A DNA stretch of 64,000 nucleotides from Mediterraneibacter butyricigenes. GTDB taxonomy: Bacteria > Bacillota > Clostridia > Lachnospirales > Lachnospiraceae. Each line of letters begins with the position of its first letter. Position 1 is the first letter of the stretch. Below the pieces are notes generated by a model, which saw nothing but the letters and a program-made list of their open reading frames with translations, was not told the origin of the DNA and did not search any database. Position numbers and translations under genes: made by a program. The DNA lies in the NCBI RefSeq assembly GCF_003574295.1, contig NZ_BHGK01000001.1:2728001-2792000 (forward strand). Direction: 5' to 3'. Below are positions 26,170 to 34,686 of the stretch, piece after piece.

Positions 26170-27537
26170 ATGATCCGAAAAATATTGATCGCAAATCGAG
26201 GAGAGATTGCTGTTCGCATTATCCGGGCATGCCGGGAAATGGGGATTGAAACGGTGGCGGTTTATTCTGAGGCAGACAGGGAAGCTTTGCATACCAAACT
26301 GGCAGACGAGGCGATCTGTATCGGTCCGGCAGCACTTTCGGAAAGTTATCTTTCCATGGAAAAAATCTTAAGTGCTGCGGTGGTTTCAGGCGCAGATGCC
26401 ATTCATCCGGGATTCGGGCTGCTGTCGGAAAACAGTAAGTTTGCCAGAAGATGCAAGGCGTGTCGGATTACATTTATCGGCCCGGATGCGGAAACAATTG
26501 AGCAACTGGGAAACAAGCAGATGGCAAGAAATACCATGAAAGCGGCAGGTGTTCCGGTGATTCCGGGGAGTGACCGGGCAGTGTATGATGTGGAAACGGG
26601 ACAAAAAGAAGCAGAAAAAATCGGGTATCCGGTTATGATCAAAGCCGCGTTAGGAGGCGGTGGAAAAGGCATGCGTCTTGCAAACTCTGCCGCGGAATTT
26701 GCGTCTTGTTTTCAATTGGCTCAGTCAGAGGCAAGGACCGCATTTGGGGATGACGCAATGTATCTGGAACATTTTATTGAGCATCCGCGCCATATCGAAT
26801 TTCAGATTCTGGCGGACGGGTATGGAAACGTGGTTCACCTGGGGGAAAGGGATTGTTCCATCCAGAGAAATCATCAGAAAATGATCGAGGAAGCCCCTTC
26901 TTATATTCTTTCAGAGGAAAAACGGCGTGAAATGGGCGAGATTGCGGTAAGGGCAGCAAGAGCGGCCGGATATGTAAATGCCGGAACCATCGAGTTTCTA
27001 CTGGAAAAAAGTGGGGCATTTTATTTTATGGAAATGAATACCAGGATTCAGGTGGAACACCCGATCACGGAGTGGATCACCGGGATTGACCTGATCAAAG
27101 AGCAGATCTGTATCGCATCCGGAGAATCTTTGCCTTATCAGCAGAAAGATATTACGTTTTCCGGACATGCGATTGAGATCCGGATCAATGCAGAAAAACC
27201 GGAAGAAGGCTTTAGGCCCTGTCCGGGAACGATTACAGGACTGCACCTTCCGGGAGGAAAAGGCGTTCGGATCGATTCTGCAATTTACAGTGGCTATCGG
27301 ATTCCGCCTTTTTACGATTCCATGATCACAAAGATCAGTGTCTGGGAGAAAGACCGGGAACATGCGATCCAGAAGGCACAGAGTGCGCTGGGGGAAGTGA
27401 TCATCGAAGGGGTAGATACCAACGTGGATTATCAGTATCAAATCCTGACGAACCCGGAATTCCTGGCAGGAAATGTGGATATTGAATTTATAGAAAAGAT
27501 GCAGGAGCAAAGAAATGAATCTGGATCACGTATTTAA
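26170..27537 (+). CDS. accC: Biotin carboxylase subunit of acetyl-CoA carboxylase
   Basis: 455-residue ATP-grasp enzyme that carboxylates biotin on AccB. Visible: the N-terminal [14 protein letters not shown], the glycine-rich ATP loop GGGGKGMR (about 162-169), and [15 protein letters not shown] with metal-binding and catalytic residues. AAAGGAG precedes the ATG. The 3' end overlaps accDA by 23 bases, which implies translational coupling of carboxylase and transferase subunits. Confidence 0.95.
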   Translation: MIRKILIANRGEIAVRIIRACREMGIETVAVYSEADREALHTKLADEAICIGPAALSESYLSMEKILSAAVVSGADAIHPGFGLLSENSKFARRCKACRITFIGPDAETIEQLGNKQMARNTMKAAGVPVIPGSDRAVYDVETGQKEAEKIGYPVMIKAALGGGGKGMRLANSAAEFASCFQLAQSEARTAFGDDAMYLEHFIEHPRHIEFQILADGYGNVVHLGERDCSIQRNHQKMIEEAPSYILSEEKRREMGEIAVRAARAAGYVNAGTIEFLLEKSGAFYFMEMNTRIQVEHPITEWITGIDLIKEQICIASGESLPYQQKDITFSGHAIEIRINAEKPEEGFRPCPGTITGLHLPGGKGVRIDSAIYSGYRIPPFYDSMITKISVWEKDREHAIQKAQSALGEVIIEGVDTNVDYQYQILTNPEFLAGNVDIEFIEKMQEQRNESGSRI

Positions 27538-29317
27538 GAAACCAAATCAGCACAGGAGAATATTGAATGCAAGGAAACCGGAAGTACCGGAGGGAATGCT
27601 GTGCAGATGCAATAAATGTGGAAAAGCGATTTTTGCGGAAGAAGTGCGGAATGGGGATTATATCTGTCCGAAATGTCAGGGATATTTTCGGTTAAATGCA
27701 CAGGAGCGGATCAGACGGATTGCAGATGAAGGAACCTTTGAAGAATGGGATGCAGACTTGATAGGAGGAAATCCGCTGAATTATCCGGGATATGAAGAGA
27801 AAATAGCAGCATCCAGAGTAAAAAGCGGACAGAAAGAGGCCGTTGTGACGGGAAGCTGCAAAATCTGTGGAAAACAGACAGTTCTTGGCGTGATGGACGG
27901 TCGGTTTATGATGGCAAGTATGGGGCAGGCTGTAGGAGAAAAGATTACACGGGCAATCGAACGGGCAACGAAAGAGAGGCTCCCTGTGATTTTATTCTGC
28001 TGTTCCGGTGGAGCCAGAATGCAGGAAGGAATTTTTTCCCTGATGCAGATGGCGAAAACATCGGCAGCTATAAGGCGGCATCAAGATGCGGGACTTCTGT
28101 ATCTTTCGGTTCTGACGGATCCGACCACCGGTGGCGTGACAGCAAGTTTTGCTATGGAAGGGGATCTGATTCTGGCGGAACCAAAAGCGTTGATTGGATT
28201 TGCCGGTCCGCGAGTGATCGAGCAGACCATTGGTCAGAAGCTTCCGAAGGGTTTCCAAAGTTCAGAATTTCTGCTGGAGCACGGGTTTGTGGATCAGATT
28301 GTAGAACGAAAAGATCTGAAACAGAGGCTGGGATATTTGTTGCAGCTTCATTGCAGGGAAGAGGAAGACGCGAAAACCCAATTAAAAGAGCGGTGTTTAA
28401 AAAATGTAAAAATTGATTCCTGCGAGATGAGAAGTGAAACAGAGAATCCGATACAGAAAAACAATCCAGAGCAAACGACAGAATCTCAGAGGCAAGTGGG
28501 AAAAGAGAGGTTTAGAACCTCAAAAACTGCAACACTAAAAAATGCCTGGGATCGTGTATTGTCAGCGCGAAAGAAAAACAGACCAACCGGGAAAGATTAC
28601 TTAGAGCATCTGTTCCCGGATTTTCAGGAACTGCATGGGGACCGTTTGTTTGCGGATGACCAGGCACTGATTGGAGGGATTGCAACTTTTGGCGGAATTC
28701 CGGTTACGGTACTGGTTCAGGAAAAAGGAACTTCTACCAAAGAAAGTATTTCCCATAATTTCGGTATGTGTTCCCCGGAGGGTTATCGGAAAGCCTTGCG
28801 TCTGATGAAACAGGCGGAAAAATTTCATCGTCCGGTAATCTGCCTGGTCGATACGCCGGGAGCATTTTGCGGGATCGAGGCAGAAGAACGGGGGCAGGGA
28901 GAGGCGATAGCAGGAAATCTGCTGGAACTGGCCGGTTTAAAAACTCCGGTATTGTCGGTTCTGATTGGAGAAGGCGGAAGTGGTGGAGCATTGGCCCTGG
29001 CGGTGGCAAATGAAGTCTGGATGTTGGAAAATGCCATCTATTCAGTATTATCTCCGGAAGGATTTGCGAGTATTCTCTGGAAAGACGGGAAAAAGGCGCC
29101 AAAAGCGGCACAATGTATGAAACTTACGGCAAAGGATCTGAAAGGGTATGGAATCGTAGAACGGATCTTTGAAGAGCCGGAAATCTATACCAGAGAGACG
29201 ATGACGGCAGTGACAGTACCATTAGCTGAAAAAATCGGGGAATTTCTCAAAAATTACGGGAAGATGTCAGGAGAAGAACTGGCGGAACAACGGTATGAAA
29301 GATTTCGGAAAATGTGA
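27515..29317 (+). CDS. accDA: Fused acetyl-CoA carboxylase carboxyltransferase, beta plus alpha
   Basis: 600-residue fusion of the two carboxyltransferase subunits. Residues 1-290 are AccD: a zinc ribbon (C32, C35, C51, C54) followed by the crotonase-like domain with SGGARMQEG. Residues 290-330 are a charged linker rich in E, T and K. Residues 330-600 are AccA, beginning at [14 protein letters not shown] and carrying [29 protein letters not shown] and [14 protein letters not shown]. There is no stop or frameshift at the junction. The AccA part lacks some of the usual N-terminal helix. The start overlaps accC by 23 bases. It transfers the carboxyl group from biotin to acetyl-CoA, giving malonyl-CoA. 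Confidence 0.93.
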   Translation: MNLDHVFKKPNQHRRILNARKPEVPEGMLCRCNKCGKAIFAEEVRNGDYICPKCQGYFRLNAQERIRRIADEGTFEEWDADLIGGNPLNYPGYEEKIAASRVKSGQKEAVVTGSCKICGKQTVLGVMDGRFMMASMGQAVGEKITRAIERATKERLPVILFCCSGGARMQEGIFSLMQMAKTSAAIRRHQDAGLLYLSVLTDPTTGGVTASFAMEGDLILAEPKALIGFAGPRVIEQTIGQKLPKGFQSSEFLLEHGFVDQIVERKDLKQRLGYLLQLHCREEEDAKTQLKERCLKNVKIDSCEMRSETENPIQKNNPEQTTESQRQVGKERFRTSKTATLKNAWDRVLSARKKNRPTGKDYLEHLFPDFQELHGDRLFADDQALIGGIATFGGIPVTVLVQEKGTSTKESISHNFGMCSPEGYRKALRLMKQAEKFHRPVICLVDTPGAFCGIEAEERGQGEAIAGNLLELAGLKTPVLSVLIGEGGSGGALALAVANEVWMLENAIYSVLSPEGFASILWKDGKKAPKAAQCMKLTAKDLKGYGIVERIFEEPEIYTRETMTAVTVPLAEKIGEFLKNYGKMSGEELAEQRYERFRKM

Positions 29318-29327
29318 GAGTACAGAT

Positions 29328-30449
29328 ATGATAAAAATTGGAACAAAAGAGTTGAGATATCCGATCGTACAAGGTGGTATGGGAATCGGCATCAGCCTGG
29401 GGAATTTGGCAGGAGCCGTTGCGAAAGCAGGGGGAGCAGGGACGATCTCAGCAGCGCAGATTGGATTTAAGGATCCGGAGTTTGTAAAGAATCCGATAGC
29501 CTGCAATCTGAAAGCCATGGAGACACAATGGCAGAAAGCGCGGGAAATTGCACCAAATGGAATCATTGGATTTAATATCATGGTGGCAATGAACCATTAT
29601 GAAGACTATGTACGGCAGGCTGCAAAGCTGGGGGCAGATTTCATTGTGTCAGGTGCCGGACTTCCGGTGGATCTTCCGGCATATGTATCGGACGAAAATG
29701 AAAATCCGGTAGTTGAAGAGGCAGCCGCAAAAAAGAGGATTTCTCTCATTCCTATTTTTTCATCCCAGAAGGCGGCAAAGGTTCTTCTGAAATACTGGAG
29801 CAATAAATATGGCAGAACGGCGGATGCAGTGGTAATCGAAGGACCGAAAGCAGGAGGACACCTGGGGTTTCAGGAGAACCGGTTAGAATCTATGGCAAAA
29901 GAAGATTATAAAAGCTATGAGGCAGAAATCGGGAAGATTCTGGAAACAATCCGGGAATACGAAGAGCATTTCCGGAGAAAGATTCCTGTGATTCTGGGAG
30001 GTGGAATCAGTGGAAAACAAGAGGCGGACCATGCATTTTCTATTGGCGCAGATGCTATTCAGGTTGCAACCAGGTTTGTAACCACTGTGGAGTGTGATGC
30101 AGATCCTGCTTATAAAGACGCATATCTGCATGCAGAGAAATCAGACATTGTATTTACAAAAAGTCCGGTAGGAATGCCGGGACGAGCGATCCGAAACTCG
30201 TTTCTGAAGCAGATAGAAGCCGGAGTTAAAATCTTACCGAAAAAATGTCTGGGATGTCTGAAAAAATGTAATCCGAAAGAAATTCCGTACTGCATTACCG
30301 AGGCATTGATCCATGCGGCAAAGGGAGAGGTAGAAGAAGGTCTTCTATTCTGTGGGGCAGATGCCTGGAGAGCAGAGAAGATTCAGACGGTTCCGGAAGT
30401 GTTCCGGGATTTGCTGGGAGAGGCAATCGAGGATCGCATTTTGCCATAA
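29328..30449 (+). CDS. Nitronate monooxygenase-family flavoprotein (second FabK-like gene)
   Basis: 373-residue TIM-barrel FMN protein of the nitronate monooxygenase/FabK superfamily but a different subgroup from the fabK at 21 kb. It shows YPIVQGGMGIG at the start, GPKAGGHLGF with the catalytic-type histidine, and GGGISGKQEAD for FMN. The C-terminal extension has cysteines (CLGCLKKC, YCIT, FCGADA) shared by many clostridial relatives. ATG 29328 matches family N-termini; ATG 29295 overlaps accDA and is the alternative. It may detoxify nitronates, or act as a second enoyl reductase or an accessory flavoprotein for lipid synthesis. The place right after accDA suggests the latter, by inference. 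Confidence 0.82.
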   Translation: MIKIGTKELRYPIVQGGMGIGISLGNLAGAVAKAGGAGTISAAQIGFKDPEFVKNPIACNLKAMETQWQKAREIAPNGIIGFNIMVAMNHYEDYVRQAAKLGADFIVSGAGLPVDLPAYVSDENENPVVEEAAAKKRISLIPIFSSQKAAKVLLKYWSNKYGRTADAVVIEGPKAGGHLGFQENRLESMAKEDYKSYEAEIGKILETIREYEEHFRRKIPVILGGGISGKQEADHAFSIGADAIQVATRFVTTVECDADPAYKDAYLHAEKSDIVFTKSPVGMPGRAIRNSFLKQIEAGVKILPKKCLGCLKKCNPKEIPYCITEALIHAAKGEVEEGLLFCGADAWRAEKIQTVPEVFRDLLGEAIEDRILP

Positions 30450-30492
30450 AAAAGAAAATATGGTATGATATCCGCTGGGAGGATGAAGTGAA

Positions 30493-31074
30493 ATGAAGAA
30501 CTTATTTTCCAAAGCACACAACAAACGGACTCGCTTTACAAGAATGTGTATTGGGGAGGCCGTTTTTGATTTAATGAATAAAAAAGAATATGAGAAGATT
30601 AAAATATCAGACATTGTAAAACGTGCCGGGGTTTCCCGCATGACATTTTATCATTATTATGAAACGAAAGAAGATGCGCTGACGGATTTCTTTCATGAAA
30701 TTGTGGCAGGATATGTGCGGGATCGTGTGAAACATCCGGATGAGAACGGGGAGTTTCAGTCGGATGAAAGTATTGTGCACGCGTTAAAATATTTTGACCA
30801 GTATCGTGGATTCATACAAAAACTGGTGGATGCGGGACTTTATCAGATCGTGTTAAATGCAATGAATGATTATATGTTGAAGCGGGTAAAACCCAGATAT
30901 CATATTTCAGAATATGAACTGTACTTTTATGGCGGAGCACTGTTAAATGTTTTTATGAAATGGCAGGAGAATGGAAAAAAGGAGTCTCCGGAAGAGATTG
31001 CGGCGATGATCCGGGGAAACTTAACGCAGGAGACACATCCTAAACAGCGAAACATCGATAAAACAGATAAATGA
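30493..31074 (+). CDS. TetR-family transcriptional regulator
   Basis: 193-residue regulator. The N-terminal HTH (about 15-60) has the standard TetR pattern, ISDIVKRAGVSRMTFYHYYETKE cut as recognition helix and anchor. The C-terminal helical domain resembles the TetR_C groups that sense small acyl or hydrophobic ligands. AGGATGAAGTGA lies before the ATG. It closes the fatty acid gene series in the same orientation, 43 bases after the flavoprotein gene, and is the best candidate for feedback control of the operon, since no FapR or FabT gene is present. This control is inference. Confidence 0.85.
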   Translation: MKNLFSKAHNKRTRFTRMCIGEAVFDLMNKKEYEKIKISDIVKRAGVSRMTFYHYYETKEDALTDFFHEIVAGYVRDRVKHPDENGEFQSDESIVHALKYFDQYRGFIQKLVDAGLYQIVLNAMNDYMLKRVKPRYHISEYELYFYGGALLNVFMKWQENGKKESPEEIAAMIRGNLTQETHPKQRNIDKTDK

Positions 31075-31201
31075 GAAAAAGTAGGCAAAAACTTGCGAAA
31101 CCTGGTGAGGAGAAAGAAGAAATATCTAGAAAACCCGCGGGGATTGTGGAAAAGAACCGAAATATAGATCGAAAAAAATGTATTTTTGGTAATATGGTGT
31201 C

Positions 31202-31230
31202 TTGATGGAAAAAACAGAACTGTGTACAAT
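31202..31230 (+). promoter_or_regulatory. Predicted promoter for the histidine phosphatase gene
   Basis: TTGATG (31202-31207) and TACAAT (31225-31230) are 17 bases apart, 108 bases before the start codon. The rest of the 263-base gap after the TetR gene shows nothing else that I can name. Confidence 0.5.
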
Positions 31231-31337
31231 GTTCGTAGATTGTGAATCTGATAACAGGGGAAAGCTGAGCCTTAGGATCTCACAATCTCATCCTGAAAAA
31301 TAGTAATAAGAACAGTTAACAGTATGAGGTAAACAGT

Positions 31338-31886
31338 ATGAGCGAGAAAACAAAAGTAATCATCATGCGCCACGGGGAAACAGATTATACAGCAGAAAAT
31401 AAAGTACTTGGAAATAAAAATGTTCCTTTGAATGAAAATGGTGAAAAAGAGGCAGCAAAGGTTGCAGAAAAGCTGGCAGAAGAGGATGTGGATCTGATTT
31501 ATGTGTCTCCGCTTGAAAGAGCAAGAAAAACAGGAGAGATCGTAGCAGCAAAACAGGAAAAGAACTGCACCAGCATGGAAATGGATTGTCTGAGAGAGCA
31601 GGATTTCGGAGTGTTTGAAGGCAAATCCAGAGACGACGCAGGCTATCAGGCAGCAAAGAGAGAGTTTTTCAAGAGATATGAAGGCGGAGAATCTTTTGCA
31701 GATGTGGTAGCGAGAGTTTATCCGTTCCTGGATATGGTTCTGGAGAAACATGAAGGTAAAACAATTCTGATCGTTGCCCACAAGGGTGTTTGCAGAGTGA
31801 TCGCAAACTATTTTGAGGACATGGAAAACGAAGAATTTGCAACTTTCGATATGGAACCATGTGAGTACAAGATATTTGAGGCCTAG
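31338..31886 (+). CDS. Histidine phosphatase family protein (phosphoglycerate mutase-like)
   Basis: 182-residue cytoplasmic enzyme. The catalytic RHGE motif is at 11-14 (H12 forms the phospho-histidine), SPLERARKTGEI is typical, and VAHKGVCR holds the second histidine. Short members of this family are phosphatases (for example of cobalamin precursors, sugar phosphates or nucleotides) rather than glycolytic mutases. Substrate is not determinable here. A weak AGGTAA ribosome site precedes the ATG, and a terminator follows. Confidence 0.85.
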   Translation: MSEKTKVIIMRHGETDYTAENKVLGNKNVPLNENGEKEAAKVAEKLAEEDVDLIYVSPLERARKTGEIVAAKQEKNCTSMEMDCLREQDFGVFEGKSRDDAGYQAAKREFFKRYEGGESFADVVARVYPFLDMVLEKHEGKTILIVAHKGVCRVIANYFEDMENEEFATFDMEPCEYKIFEA

Positions 31887-31903
31887 GCGAAAACACCAAA
31901 CGG

Positions 31904-31939
31904 GATCTGTGAGACAGAAATGTTTCGCAGGTCTTTTTT
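31904..31939 (+). terminator. Rho-independent terminator
   Basis: GATCTGTGAGAC (31904-31915) pairs with GTTTCGCAGGTC (31922-31933) through Watson-Crick and G-T pairs, followed by T6. It ends the histidine phosphatase gene. Confidence 0.75.
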
Positions 31940-31964
31940 AGTTTGCCAGGCATACGACAAAAGG

Positions 31965-32060
31965 TTCAGCGCCCCTTCTTTCGTTCAGCGCCCCTTTTTT
32001 AGTTTGTTCAGTGTCCCTTCTTTAGTTGGGATTGACATTTTGAGAATATTTCGGTATCCT
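31965..32060 (+). repeat. Triplicated 17-mer upstream of the MATE gene, with adjacent promoter
   Basis: TTCAGCGCCCCTTCTTT and close variants occur three times, at 31965-31981, 31984-32000 and 32007-32023, at periods of 19 and 23 bases. Directly after them TTGACA (32032-32037) and TATCCT (32055-32060) form a promoter with 17-base spacing. The repeats end 9 bases before the -35 box, a usual place for activator sites. Confidence 0.5.
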
Positions 32061-32066
32061 TGGAGC

Positions 32067-33401
32067 ATGAGTAAAATAAAATTATCAGACCACTTTACAT
32101 TTCGAAGATTATTAAGATTTACAATCCCTTCCATTATTATGATGGTATGTACGTCCGTTTACAGTATTGTAGACGGTTTATTTGTGTCAAATTTTGTGGG
32201 AAAGGAGCAGTTTGCAGCCCTAAATCTGATCATGCCGGTGATTATGGCGCTGAGCACCATCGGATTTATGTTTGGAACAGGCGGAAGTGCTATCGTAGGA
32301 ATCACATTAGGAGTGGGAAAAAAAGAACAGGCAAATGAGTTTTTTTCTCTGCTGGTATATGTCATGATGGCACTTGGATTCAGTGCGGCAGTGTTGGGAT
32401 TTATTTTTATGCGTCCCCTGGCCATTGCCCTGGGAGCAAAAGGGCAAATGATTTCAGACTGCGTATTATATGGAAGAATTTCCATGATCTCGCTGCCGTT
32501 CTTTATGTTGCAGATTATGTTCCAGAGTTTTTATATTACGGCGGAACGCCCGGAAATGAGTCTGAAAATTTCCATCGCCACCGGGCTGACCAATATGATT
32601 CTGGATTATGTGTTTATCGCGGTGTTCCATTGGGGGCTGGCGGGAGCTGCATTTGCAACCGTGACGGGAGAACTGATTGGTGGCACGATTCCGATCTTTT
32701 ATTTCTTTCTTAATAAGACAAGTATTCTTCACCTCGGAAAGACCAGATTTTCGGGCAATGTTCTGGCGAAAACTTGTCTGAATGGATCTTCGGAAATGAT
32801 GACCAATATTTCGACTTCTATTGTAAATATGCTCTATAATTATCAGGTGATGCGCTTCGCTGGGGAAGATGGTGTGGCAGCGTATGGCGTGATTATGTAT
32901 GCTAACTTTATCTTTGCAGCCATGTATCTGGGGTATACCATAGGATGTGCGCCTCTGATCAGTTATAATCATGGAGCAGATAATCGAAAAGAACTGCACA
33001 ATCTTTTTAAAAAGAGTTTGATGCTGATTTCTGTTACTGGAATTCTGATGCTGTCCATTGCACAGGGACTTGCCGGTCAGGTGGTAGGTCTGTTTGTAGG
33101 ATATGATAAAGAATTGCTGGCGTTGACGATTACCGGATTTCGTATTTATTCTATTTCCTATCTGTTAAATGGATTTAATATCTGGGGGTCCGGATTTTTT
33201 ACAGCGCTTGGAAATGGAATTATTTCCGCACAGATTGCTTTTTTCCGGACCCTGTTGTTCCAGTGCAGTATGGTATTATTGCTTCCGGTCTTTTTTGAAA
33301 TTAATGGAGTCTGGGCAGCGATTATTGTTGCCGAGTTACTGGCATTGGTTGTGACCGGACAGTTCCTGATCCGCAAACGGAAAGTTTACGGATACGCCTG
33401 A
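32067..33401 (+). CDS. MATE-family multidrug exporter
   Basis: 444-residue membrane protein with about 12 predicted spans in two similar halves. Typical MATE features are LLRFTIPSIIMMVCTSVYSIVDGLFVS in the first helices, GTGGSAIVGITLG, and repeated GNG/GLTN turns. Such proteins export cationic drugs or metabolites using a sodium or proton gradient. I start at ATG 32067 (MSKIKLSDHF); the longer frame from 31920 runs through a terminator and the triple repeat. The start codon lies only 7 bases after the predicted -10 box, so the mRNA may be nearly leaderless; GGAG at 32061-32064 is too close to be a good ribosome site. Confidence 0.85.
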   Translation: MSKIKLSDHFTFRRLLRFTIPSIIMMVCTSVYSIVDGLFVSNFVGKEQFAALNLIMPVIMALSTIGFMFGTGGSAIVGITLGVGKKEQANEFFSLLVYVMMALGFSAAVLGFIFMRPLAIALGAKGQMISDCVLYGRISMISLPFFMLQIMFQSFYITAERPEMSLKISIATGLTNMILDYVFIAVFHWGLAGAAFATVTGELIGGTIPIFYFFLNKTSILHLGKTRFSGNVLAKTCLNGSSEMMTNISTSIVNMLYNYQVMRFAGEDGVAAYGVIMYANFIFAAMYLGYTIGCAPLISYNHGADNRKELHNLFKKSLMLISVTGILMLSIAQGLAGQVVGLFVGYDKELLALTITGFRIYSISYLLNGFNIWGSGFFTALGNGIISAQIAFFRTLLFQCSMVLLLPVFFEINGVWAAIIVAELLALVVTGQFLIRKRKVYGYA

Positions 33402-33474
33402 AATTGTTCGGATGCAAAGTATCTAATTCTCATAGATATGCAAGTGAGATTTTGTTAAATAAGAGGATTTCCTA

Positions 33475-34515
33475 TCAGCGGACAGCAGCTTCAGCAAATT
33501 CTGTGGTGACGAGATCACCATATGGTGCGCGCTCTGAGAGTTCGCCGGCTGTTTCCAGAATGTCCTGGAGCAGTTCAAAACTGTCCTGCTGAAAGATCAG
33601 ATCAGATTTCCAGGTGTCCTGCGCCGCATAGCGAGCCACGATAGTTTTGATGGTACTTTCCTCATTTTCAGGAAACTGAGGAGCGATGATCTTTGCAATC
33701 TCTTCCGGAGTTAGTTTCTGCACATCATCTATTCCCTTTTGAAGGGCATTGGTGAAGTGCTGGATCAGCTCCGGATTTTTTTCGATAAAGCTCTTTTTTG
33801 CAGAAAAAGCAGTGTAAGGAACATATCCACTGTCTTCTCCGAGTGAGGCAACCACATAGCCTTTTCCTTCCGTTTCGAGAGTGGTAGCGCCCGGCTCAAA
33901 CTCGACGGTAAAATCAGAAGCAGAAGAGTCTTCTGCAAAGGCTGCAGCCGTGGAACCAAAGTCAATATTCTGATTGATAGTCAGATCTTTTTTCGGATCG
34001 ATTCCATTTTGTTTTAGGATATACTCAAATACCATTTCAGGCATGCCACCGGCTCGACCGCCGAGAACAGTCTTTCCTTTCAAATCGTCCCAAGTGAATT
34101 CGGGCATTTCTTCCCGTGCCACCAGGAAATTTCCGGCGCGTTGGGTGAGCTGGGCGAAATTAACGACATAATCTTCCGCACCTTCATTGTACATATAGAT
34201 GGAGGCTTCTGATCCCATGAATCCAATATCAGCACTTCCGGAGATTACGGCAGTTAAGGTCTTATCGGCACCAAAACCGGTGACGAGTGTCAGGTCGATT
34301 CCTTCTTCTTCAAAATATCCTTTTTCAATGGCAACATACATAGGTGCATAGAAAACAGAGTGCGCCACTTCATTCAGGGTAAGCGGAGTCAATTCCTCAG
34401 AGGTATCTTCTTTTTCCGTTTGTTTTGTTACGGTTTCTTTCGTGGAATTACATCCGAAAAGCGAGGTGACGGACAGTGCCAGCAGTAAAAGAATTGCGGA
34501 AATACGCTTTTTCAT
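33475..34515 (-). CDS. NMT1/SsuA-like ABC transporter substrate-binding lipoprotein
   Basis: 346-residue exported lipoprotein. The signal peptide (KKR then a leucine-rich core) ends in the lipobox SLFGC, with C22 as the lipidated residue, followed by a threonine/lysine-rich linker. The mature part is a type 2 periplasmic-binding fold of the NMT1/THI5/SsuA group, whose members bind pyrimidine thiamine precursors, sulfonates, nitrate or taurine. No permease or ATPase gene is adjacent, so it is an orphan here; the partners must lie elsewhere or are lost. No TPP riboswitch is visible upstream. The gene converges with the MATE gene across 73 bases with no obvious terminator. Confidence 0.82.
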   Translation of the reverse strand: MKKRISAILLLLALSVTSLFGCNSTKETVTKQTEKEDTSEELTPLTLNEVAHSVFYAPMYVAIEKGYFEEEGIDLTLVTGFGADKTLTAVISGSADIGFMGSEASIYMYNEGAEDYVVNFAQLTQRAGNFLVAREEMPEFTWDDLKGKTVLGGRAGGMPEMVFEYILKQNGIDPKKDLTINQNIDFGSTAAAFAEDSSASDFTVEFEPGATTLETEGKGYVVASLGEDSGYVPYTAFSAKKSFIEKNPELIQHFTNALQKGIDDVQKLTPEEIAKIIAPQFPENEESTIKTIVARYAAQDTWKSDLIFQQDSFELLQDILETAGELSERAPYGDLVTTEFAEAAVR

Positions 34516-34636
34516 AAAATTCTCCCGTAGAATACATTCTATGTTTTATAGTATATTCTGTATAATGAAAAAGGTGATAGAAGTCATTTAGCTCAAGAGA
34601 AGTGAAAAGGATTTATGGTCTAATCATTTCGTTAAG

Positions 34637-34670
34637 AAAAGCTCTGTTCATTCGAAACAGAGCTTTTTGT
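34637..34670. terminator. Bidirectional-looking hairpin terminator
   Basis: AAAAGCTCTGTT (34637-34648) pairs with AACAGAGCTTTTT (34656-34668). A-rich and T-rich flanks allow it to work on either strand; by position it ends the minus-strand NSS symporter gene. Confidence 0.75.
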
Positions 34671-34686
34671 CTGGGGATCACATATG

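Noticed and set aside
34516-34640. TPP riboswitch upstream of the NMT1-type lipoprotein
   Set aside because: The conserved CTGAGA and ACCTGA elements of the THI box are absent.
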